DNA from: an uncultured Oscillospiraceae bacterium
GTDB lineage: Bacteria; Bacillota; Clostridia; Oscillospirales; Oscillospiraceae
Assembly: GCA_910585735.1 (NCBI GenBank)
Contig: CAJUEU010000016.1
Location: forward strand, 1-43,643
DNA: 43,643 nucleotides
Direction of reading: 5' to 3'
Shown here: positions 38,759 to 43,643 of the stretch, piece after piece
Numbering within the stretch: the stretch's first letter is position 1
How the letters are laid out: every line of letters starts with the position of its first letter
Made by a program: the position numbers and the translations under genes
The notes under the pieces: generated by a model
What the model saw: the letters and a program-made list of their open reading frames with translations, nothing else
Told to the model about the DNA's origin: nothing
Database searches by the model: none

Positions 38759-38783
38759 TTTATTTCACTCCTTCCGGCACGTA

Positions 38784-39731
38784 TCAGTTGTTTTCTTCGT
38801 TGGAGAGGCCCAGGCCCATCATGGCCAGCTTGTTGATGACCTCTTCCAAGCTCTTGCGGCCCAAATTACGGACCTTCATCATCTCGTCCTGCGTCTTGGA
38901 GATCAGATCCTCCACCGTGTTGATCCCCGCCCGTTTCAGGCAGTTGAAGGAACGAACCGAGAGGTCCAGCTCCTCGATGGTCAACTCCAGGACCTTGTCC
39001 CGCTGGGTCTCGGCCTTCTCCACCACGGTGGAAGCAGAGCCCATGGTCTCGCTCAGGTCGGTGAAAAGGAGGAAGTGGTCCACCAGGATCCGGGCGCCCA
39101 AGGAAACAGCGTCCCGGGCGTCGATGGTGCCGTTGGTCCACACCTCCAGCGTCAGCTTGTCAAAGTCGGTCCGATCACCCACACGGGTGTTCTCCACCGT
39201 ATAATTGACCTTCTTCACCGGCGTATAGACCGAATCCACGGGAATGACGCCAATGACGGTCTGGGCGCTCTTGTTCCGCTCGGCAGGGTCATAGCCCCGG
39301 CCATGGGACAGCGTCAACTCAATATTCAGGCTGGCCCCGGGCCCCAGGGTGGCAATGTGGAGATCAGGGTTCAGTATCTCCACCTCGCCGTCGGCCTTAA
39401 TGTCTCCGGCAGTGACCTCGCACTCGCCGGTGGCCTCAATGTAGACCGTTTTGACCTCCTCGGTGTGGAGCTTGGCAATGATGGACTTCACATTGAGGAC
39501 GATCTCGGTCATGTCCTCCTTCACGCCGGGGATGGTGGAAAATTCATGCTGGATGCCGGCGACCTTGATGGAGGTCACCGCAGTGCCGGGCAGCGAAGAG
39601 AGCAGAACTCTCCGCAGAGCGTTACCCAGGGTGATACCGTAGCCCCGCTCCAGGGGCTCCACCACATATTTGCCATAGCTGGCGTCACCGTTGTCTTCAC
39701 AGTCAATACGCGGCTTTTCAATTTCAACCAT
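38784..39731 (-). CDS. rpoA: RNA polymerase subunit alpha
   Basis: A 315-residue alpha subunit that scaffolds RNA polymerase assembly and contacts UP elements and activators. The N-terminal domain has YGKYVVEPLERGYGITLGNALRRVLLSSLPG. The linker follows residue about 230, and the C-terminal helix-hairpin-helix domain has LSVRSFNCLKRAGINTVEDL and VRNLGRKSLEEV. Length and motifs are normal. It lies between rpsD and rplQ as in other Firmicutes. Confidence 0.98.
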   Translation of the reverse strand: MVEIEKPRIDCEDNGDASYGKYVVEPLERGYGITLGNALRRVLLSSLPGTAVTSIKVAGIQHEFSTIPGVKEDMTEIVLNVKSIIAKLHTEEVKTVYIEATGECEVTAGDIKADGEVEILNPDLHIATLGPGASLNIELTLSHGRGYDPAERNKSAQTVIGVIPVDSVYTPVKKVNYTVENTRVGDRTDFDKLTLEVWTNGTIDARDAVSLGARILVDHFLLFTDLSETMGSASTVVEKAETQRDKVLELTIEELDLSVRSFNCLKRAGINTVEDLISKTQDEMMKVRNLGRKSLEEVINKLAMMGLGLSNEENN

Positions 39732-39809
39732 AGATTACCCTCCTTCTGGGGGCGGTCGGCCTCGGCCGCCGCCAAATTGGTTTGTTCGCCTGGTCCGAGG
39801 GTAGGTGGC

Positions 39810-40412
39810 TTACTTGGAGTACAACTCGACGATGAGGTGCTCCTCGATGGGAAGGTCGATGTCCTCCCGGGCAGGCAGCTTGGTGACGGTGCCCTTGAGG
39901 GTGTTGCGCTCCTTCTCCAGCCACTGGGGTACGTTGACAATGATAGCGTCCTCGCCCACAAAGCGCTTGAACTTCACGCTCTGACGGCTCTGCTCCTTGA
40001 CCTCGATCACATCGCCCACCTTCACCAGATAGGAGGGAATGTTGACCTTCTTCCCGTTGACGGTAAAGTGGCCGTGGTTCACCAGCTGACGGGCCTCACG
40101 GCGGGTCATGGCAAAGCCAAGACGGTACACCACGTTGTCCAGACGGCGCTCCACCAGCACCAGCAGATTCTCGCCGGTCTCGCCGGGCATCCGCATAGCC
40201 TTCTCATAGTAGGAGTGGAACTGCTTCTCCAGAATGCCGTAAACAAACTTGACCTTCTGCTTCTCCTGAAGCTGGGTGGCGTACTCGCTCTGCTTCCGGC
40301 GCACATTGGCCTTCGGCTTGCGGTTGGTAGTCTTCTTATCATAGCCCATGGCGGCGGGGGAGATCCCCAGCGCCTTACAGCGCTTGGCGACGGGCTGCAT
40401 ATTCTTAGCCAT
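39810..40412 (-). CDS. rpsD: 30S ribosomal protein S4
   Basis: A 200-residue primary 16S rRNA-binding protein. RRLDNVVYRLGFAMTRREAR and the S4 domain QLVNHGHFTVNGKKVNIPSY are diagnostic. The N-terminus has a single cysteine, so it is the zinc-free (C-) form. The N-terminal region MAKNMQPVAKRCKALGISPAAMGY is the Clostridia-type variant. A 78-bp spacer separates it from rpoA, enough for autoregulatory leader structure, but I could not identify one. Confidence 0.97.
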   Translation of the reverse strand: MAKNMQPVAKRCKALGISPAAMGYDKKTTNRKPKANVRRKQSEYATQLQEKQKVKFVYGILEKQFHSYYEKAMRMPGETGENLLVLVERRLDNVVYRLGFAMTRREARQLVNHGHFTVNGKKVNIPSYLVKVGDVIEVKEQSRQSVKFKRFVGEDAIIVNVPQWLEKERNTLKGTVTKLPAREDIDLPIEEHLIVELYSK

Positions 40413-40430
40413 ATTGGTTTCTCCTCCTTC

Positions 40431-40823
40431 TTACACTCTGCGGCGCTTGGGCGGACGGCAGCCATTGTGGGGAACGGGAGTCACGTCCTTGATCAGGGTA
40501 ACCTCCAGTCCCACGCCCTGAAGGGCACGGATGGCAGCCTCACGGCCCTGGCCGGGACCCTTTACGTAGACCTCAACGGTCTTGAGCCCGTGCTCCATGG
40601 CGGCCTTGGCGGCCGTCTCGGCAGCGGTCTGAGCGGCGAAGGGGGTGGATTTCCGGGAGCCCCGGAAGCCCATCTCACCAGAGGACGCCCAGGAGAGGGC
40701 GTTGCCCTGCATGTCGGTGCAGGTGATCATGGTGTTGTTGAAGGAGGAGCGGATATGCACCTGGCCCTTTTCAACATTTTTCTTTTCGCGGCGACGACGC
40801 ACCACTTTCTTCGCTTGTGCCAT
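40431..40823 (-). CDS. rpsK: 30S ribosomal protein S11
   Basis: A 130-residue platform protein of the small subunit. GQVHIRSSFNNTMITCTDMQGNAL, GFRGSRKSTPFAAQTAAE and the C-terminus KDVTPVPHNGCRPPKRRRV are diagnostic (shown in separate segments). It is followed by rpsD after 18 bp and preceded by rpsM at 13 bp. Length is normal. Confidence 0.97.
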   Translation of the reverse strand: MAQAKKVVRRRREKKNVEKGQVHIRSSFNNTMITCTDMQGNALSWASSGEMGFRGSRKSTPFAAQTAAETAAKAAMEHGLKTVEVYVKGPGQGREAAIRALQGVGLEVTLIKDVTPVPHNGCRPPKRRRV

Positions 40824-40836
40824 TGCTTATCCCTCC

Positions 40837-41205
40837 TTACTTCTTCTTGTTGGCGACGGTACGCTTCGGACCCTTACGGGTACGGGCGTTGGTCTTGGTC
40901 CTCTGGCCCCGAACGGGCAGGCCCTTACGGTGACGGATGCCGCGATAGCAGCCGATCTCGGTGAGCCGCTTGATGTCCATGGCCAGGTCCCGGCGGAGGT
41001 CGCCCTCCACAGTGTAGCTGTGGCCAATGATCTCACGCAGCTTGGCCTCCTCAGCCTCGGTCAGATCCTTCACCCGGGTGTTGGGGTCGATCTTGGCCTC
41101 TTCCAGAATTTTTGTAGCGCTTGTGCGCCCAATGCCAAAGATATAAGTCAGACCGATCTCGATCCGCTTGTCCTTCGGCAGGTCAATACCAGCAATACGA
41201 GCCAT
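40837..41205 (-). CDS. rpsM: 30S ribosomal protein S13
   Basis: A 122-residue head protein of the small subunit that contacts the P-site tRNA through its C-terminal tail. MARIAGIDLPKDKRIEIGLT, YIFGIGRTSATKIL and the tail GLPVRGQRTKTNARTRKG are diagnostic. It starts 20 bp after rpmJ, in standard order. Confidence 0.97.
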   Translation of the reverse strand: MARIAGIDLPKDKRIEIGLTYIFGIGRTSATKILEEAKIDPNTRVKDLTEAEEAKLREIIGHSYTVEGDLRRDLAMDIKRLTEIGCYRGIRHRKGLPVRGQRTKTNARTRKGPKRTVANKKK

Positions 41206-41225
41206 ACTGTTTCAGCACCTCCTTC

Positions 41226-41339
41226 TTAACCTTGTTTTTGTTTGTGTTTGGGATTCTCACAGATTACCATGACCTTGCCCTTGCGCTTGATGATCTTGCA
41301 CTTCTCGCACATGGGCTTCACGGACGGCCTTACTTTCAT
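41226..41339 (-). CDS. rpmJ: 50S ribosomal protein L36
   Basis: A 37-residue protein, MKVRPSVKPMCEKCKIIKRK at the start. It has the zinc-binding pattern C-x2-C...C-x4-H (C11, C14, C27, H32), so it is the zinc-containing (C+) form. AAGGAGG precedes the ATG at 41339. It lies between infA and rpsM as in other Firmicutes, but the usual short spacer to infA is here expanded to 210 bp by the structured element at 41366-41479. Confidence 0.96.
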   Translation of the reverse strand: MKVRPSVKPMCEKCKIIKRKGKVMVICENPKHKQKQG

Positions 41340-41365
41340 AATAAACCTCCTTGAATGCCTTGAAT

Positions 41366-41479
41366 GGCCCCGCGTCGACACAAGCTTCGGATCGTTCGCT
41401 TCCGGGCTGAGCCCGAAAGCTCATTCCCTCCGCTGTGTCTCCTTCCCCCACGAAAACGCTCCGCGTTTCCGCGGGGACC
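41366..41479 (-). repeat. Structured ~115-nt element inserted between infA and rpmJ
   Basis: Complementary ends (CCCCGCG at 41368-41374 with CGCGGGG at 41470-41476) enclose an inner stem, GACACA (41377-41382) with TGTGTC (41434-41439). Nested hairpins follow, including CGGGC-TGA-GCCCG and, on the minus strand, CCGCG-GAAA-CGCGG with a GNRA loop. It is in the transcribed spacer of an otherwise compact ribosomal operon. No protein is encoded. It could be a mobile palindromic element or a regulatory RNA structure. Confidence 0.6.
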
Positions 41480-41549
41480 CCGTTTAAGGTCAAGGGCAAG
41501 GTGTGCCGACTACGGTCGTTTATATTTTCTTTGGAACTCAATGAACTAC

Positions 41550-41768
41550 TTACTTAGTACGCCAGGTAATCCTTCCACGCGTCAGGTCGTACGGCGACAT
41601 TTGGACCGTGACCTTATCTCCGGGAAGGATCCGAATGAAATTCATCCGCAGCTTGCCCGAGATGTGGGCCAGGATCACATGCCCGTTGCCTATGTCCACC
41701 CGGAAGGTGGTGTTGGGGAGGGATTCCAGAACGGTGCCCTCCACCTCGATCATATCGTCTTTTGCCAA
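41550..41768 (-). CDS. infA: Translation initiation factor IF-1
   Basis: A 72-residue OB-fold protein that binds the ribosomal A site during initiation. MAKDDMIEVEGTVLESLPN, FRVDIGNGHVILAHISGKLR and DLTRGRITWR are diagnostic. Length is exactly typical. It starts 4 bp after the KOW-domain gene and is followed by the structured spacer before rpmJ. Confidence 0.98.
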   Translation of the reverse strand: MAKDDMIEVEGTVLESLPNTTFRVDIGNGHVILAHISGKLRMNFIRILPGDKVTVQMSPYDLTRGRITWRTK

Positions 41769-41772
41769 AGCG

Positions 41773-42057
41773 TCAAACCTCCTTGGCTCGGAAAGCGGCC
41801 AGCGCCCTCCGCAGCTCTTTGTCCGTCAGGGCTTGGCCCTGCTTCAGCTTTTCAATGGCGGGATGGTCGTAACCGTTCAGGTGGTCGGTCAGACACTCCA
41901 CATGGCCCAGCTTCTTTCCCTTCGGCTTTGCCAGCTTGCGGCGTTTTCCGTCGGCCAGAAGCAGCCGGTTTTCCTGGTCGGTCCCTACCACACAAAAGAT
42001 GTCCCCTTTGTCCCGCCCGGCAACGGAGCGGACGATCCAGCCAGTATAATCCCGCAT
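41773..42057 (-). CDS. KOW-domain RNA-binding protein (L14e-like)
   Basis: A 94-residue basic protein of the small KOW family found between map and infA in many Clostridia. The KOW-like N-terminus reads GWIVRSVAGRDKGDIFCVVG, followed by LLADGKRRKLAKPKGKKLGHV, a lysine-rich RNA-binding stretch. The C-terminal third is helical (ALTDKELRRALAAFRAKEV). Its ATG overlaps the map stop (TGATG), so it is coupled to map. It probably binds ribosomal or messenger RNA; the precise role is unknown. Confidence 0.9.
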   Translation of the reverse strand: MRDYTGWIVRSVAGRDKGDIFCVVGTDQENRLLLADGKRRKLAKPKGKKLGHVECLTDHLNGYDHPAIEKLKQGQALTDKELRRALAAFRAKEV

Positions 42058-42827
42058 CAGGCCGGCTCTCCGTTCTCGTCCACCGTCAGGAGCTCAGGCT
42101 CCCCATCGGTAATGAGGATGGTGTTCTCATAGTGGGCAGTGAGGCTTCCGTCGGCGGACACGGTGGTCCACTTGTCCTTCAGCACCTTCACCTTCCAGTC
42201 TCCCATACACACCATGGGCTCCACCGCGATGACCATGCCCGGCTGAAACCGGGCGCCATGTCCGGCGGCGCCATAGTTGGGGACCTCGGGAGCCTCGTGC
42301 AGGTTCCGGCCTACGCCGTGCCCCACGAACTCCCGGACTACACTGTAGCCGAAGCTCTCCACATACTGTTGGACAGCGTGGCTCACATCGGAGACCCGCT
42401 GGCCCGCACGGGCCAGCTTGATCCCCTCAAAAAAGCTCTGCCGGGTCACATCGATAAGCCTTTGAGCCTCTTCACTCACCTGTCCGCAGGGATAGGTGGC
42501 GGCGCAGTCTCCATGGAAGCCGTCCAGGTAGGCGCCCACATCAACACTGACAATGTCGCCCTCCTTCAGCTTCCGATGGTCGGGGATGCCGTGGATGACC
42601 ACCTCGTTCACCGAGATGCAGGCCGAACCGGGAAAGCCGCCGTAGCCCAGGAAAGAGGGCTTGGCGCCGTGGCTCTCAATAAACCGCCTGACCTCCCGGT
42701 CGATCTCCAGGGTGGTGACCCCTGGCCGGACCATGGATCCGGCCAGGGCGCGGGCCTGGGCGGTAAGCCGCCCGGCGGCACGCATCTTTTCGATCTCATG
42801 GGGGGACTTAATGGAGATCATTTCCAT
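42057..42827 (-). CDS. map: Type I methionine aminopeptidase
   Basis: A 256-residue enzyme that removes the initiator methionine from nascent proteins. ISIKSPHEIEKMRAAGRL is the usual start. The dinuclear metal site is formed by D in VSVDVGAYLDGFHGDCAATY (two aspartates), H in VGHGVGRNLHEAP, and E in VIAVEPMV and near the end. GGAGGG precedes the ATG, which follows the adk stop directly. Length is normal for bacterial MetAP type Ia. Confidence 0.97.
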   Translation of the reverse strand: MEMISIKSPHEIEKMRAAGRLTAQARALAGSMVRPGVTTLEIDREVRRFIESHGAKPSFLGYGGFPGSACISVNEVVIHGIPDHRKLKEGDIVSVDVGAYLDGFHGDCAATYPCGQVSEEAQRLIDVTRQSFFEGIKLARAGQRVSDVSHAVQQYVESFGYSVVREFVGHGVGRNLHEAPEVPNYGAAGHGARFQPGMVIAVEPMVCMGDWKVKVLKDKWTTVSADGSLTAHYENTILITDGEPELLTVDENGEPA

Positions 42828-43463
42828 TCAGTTTCCCTCCAGAATGTCCATGATCACCTGATTGGTGTCGGCCACAGCACCTGTGTCCTTGACCTCCCGC
42901 AGCAGACCACGCTGCTGGTAGAAGCCCTTCAGAGGCTCGGTCAGACTGTGGTAGACCTCCAACCGCTCCCGAACAGTCTCCGGGGCGTCGTCCACCCGCT
43001 GGACTACCCGGCCGCCGCACACATCGCAGAGCCCCTCCACCTTGGTGGGATGACCCTTGATATGGTAGATGGCCCGGCAATTGGGACAGACCCGCCGGCC
43101 GGTAAGCCGGCCGATCACGGTATCGTCCAGACTCTCAATGGAGAGCACGTGGTCAAACTGGATGCCTTCAGCCTCCAAGGCCTCAGCCTGGGCAATGGTG
43201 CGGGGCACCCCATCCAGAATATAGCCCTTTTGGCAGTCAGGCTGGGACACCCGCTCCGCCACCAGATGGATCACCACTTCGTCGGGAACCAGATGGCCCT
43301 TGTCCATATAGGTCTGGGCCAGCTTTCCCACTTCGGTGCCCGCGGCGATGGCGGCACGGAGCATGTCGCCGGTAGAGATGGTAGGAATCGAAAGCTTCTC
43401 ACTGACGATGGTCGCCTGGGTGCCTTTTCCGGCGCCAGGCGGGCCCAAAAAAATCAGTTTCAC
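42828..43463 (-). CDS. adk: Adenylate kinase
   Basis: A 211-residue AMP/ATP phosphotransferase. The P-loop is LGPPGAGKGTQ, AMP-binding residues lie in ISTGDMLRAAI and GYILDGVPRTIAQAEAL, and the LID domain has RLTGRRVCPNCRAIYH followed by CDVCGG. That gives a four-cysteine zinc site typical of Gram-positive enzymes. It lies between secY and map in standard order. The gene ends with TGA immediately before the map ATG. Confidence 0.97.
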   Translation of the reverse strand: MKLIFLGPPGAGKGTQATIVSEKLSIPTISTGDMLRAAIAAGTEVGKLAQTYMDKGHLVPDEVVIHLVAERVSQPDCQKGYILDGVPRTIAQAEALEAEGIQFDHVLSIESLDDTVIGRLTGRRVCPNCRAIYHIKGHPTKVEGLCDVCGGRVVQRVDDAPETVRERLEVYHSLTEPLKGFYQQRGLLREVKDTGAVADTNQVIMDILEGN

Positions 43464-43484
43464 ACTCTCACCCTCTCAGAGAAA

Positions 43485-43643
43485 TTACTCCAGGAAACCC
43501 TTGTAGTGGCGCATCATCAGCTGGGCCTCCAAGGCCTTGCTGGTCTCCAGGGCCACACCTACCACAATGATGATGGAGGTACCGCCCAGAGACAGGTTCT
43601 CATTGCCGGTGATGTTGCCGGTAACAATGGGCAGAATGGCGAT
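43485..43643 (-). CDS. secY: Preprotein translocase subunit SecY, C-terminal fragment (cut by window edge)
   Basis: The last 52 codons of SecY, the channel-forming subunit of the Sec translocon. Visible are GGTSIIIVVGVALET (the last membrane helix) and the conserved cytosolic end LEAQLMMRHYKGFLE. The TAA stop is at 43485-43487, 21 bp before adk. The N-terminal nine helices are beyond the window. Confidence 0.93.
   Translation of the reverse strand: MAILPIVTGNITGNENLSLGGTSIIIVVGVALETSKALEAQLMMRHYKGFLE

Noticed and set aside
38691..40964. 757-codon plus-strand frame opposite rpoA, rpsD and rpsK
   Set aside because: It is antisense to highly conserved ribosomal and polymerase genes, so it is a by-product of codon usage.
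41257..41541. Minus-strand frame covering the infA-rpmJ spacer
   Set aside because: It overlaps rpmJ out of frame and runs through the hairpin element, with no ribosome-binding site.

Overview
The window is a GC-rich chromosome segment from an anaerobic gut-type Firmicute. It most resembles the Oscillospiraceae (Flavonifractor, Pseudoflavonifractor, Lawsonibacter and relatives). This placement is an inference. It rests on strong Shine-Dalgarno sequences, a clostridial secY-adk-map-KOW-infA-rpmJ-rpsM-rpsK-rpsD-rpoA-rplQ order, an anaerobic sulfatase maturase, a group-B type [FeFe] hydrogenase, an L-box lysine riboswitch and an SDR-type mannonate oxidoreductase. Both ends cut a gene: a GH1 glycosidase on the left and secY on the right.

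Layout. (1) 1-7300: a minus-strand operon with a PTS EIIC (frameshifted), a cytosolic sulfatase, EIIA, EIIB and a GH1 glycosidase. Opposite it, on the plus strand, lie an RpiR-type regulator and the sulfatase-maturating radical SAM enzyme. The divergent promoter region carries a perfect 28-bp palindrome and a pair of near-palindromes overlapping the operon promoter. (2) 7335-10282: a lysine riboswitch controlling a polar amino-acid ABC importer. (3) 10287-13518: a KDPG aldolase with a VOC-like tail, KDG kinase and an IclR regulator. (4) 13534-15120: a monomeric [FeFe] hydrogenase. (5) 15130-18348: a GH2 glycosidase and a TM2-domain protein. (6) 18393-30170: a GPH sugar symporter; a long operon of three TIM-barrel epimerase/lyase-type enzymes, two Gfo/Idh dehydrogenases, uxaC, uxuA and an SDR; and a divergent AraC regulator. 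(7) 30247-35700: a heterodimeric ABC exporter and a LytTR two-component system, separated by a hairpin-rich element. (8) 35715-37412: Tat translocase genes. (9) 37436-43643: an aldose 1-epimerase and the alpha/spc ribosomal operon.

How they work together. The window encodes a complete glucuronate route: UxaC, SDR reductase, UxuA, KdgK and Eda lead to pyruvate and glyceraldehyde-3-phosphate. The symporter and the large operon share an operator of two 13-bp direct repeats 21 bp apart, placed at the same distance (23 nt) from the -10 box, so the AraC protein probably controls both. The extra Gfo/Idh plus TIM-barrel cassette upstream of uxaC has the gene content expected of oxidative (3-keto, elimination-type) glycoside cleavage that would release a hexuronate. 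This is the best candidate for an undescribed system here. The second is the PTS-coupled cytosolic desulfation locus.

Two near-identical ~110-nt repeats, at 11518 and 21079, lie between genes of both halves of the uronate pathway in sense orientation. Each has a central hairpin whose two arms have co-varied. Two further structured intergenic elements lie at 34061 and 41366. No tRNA, rRNA, CRISPR array or insertion sequence was seen.
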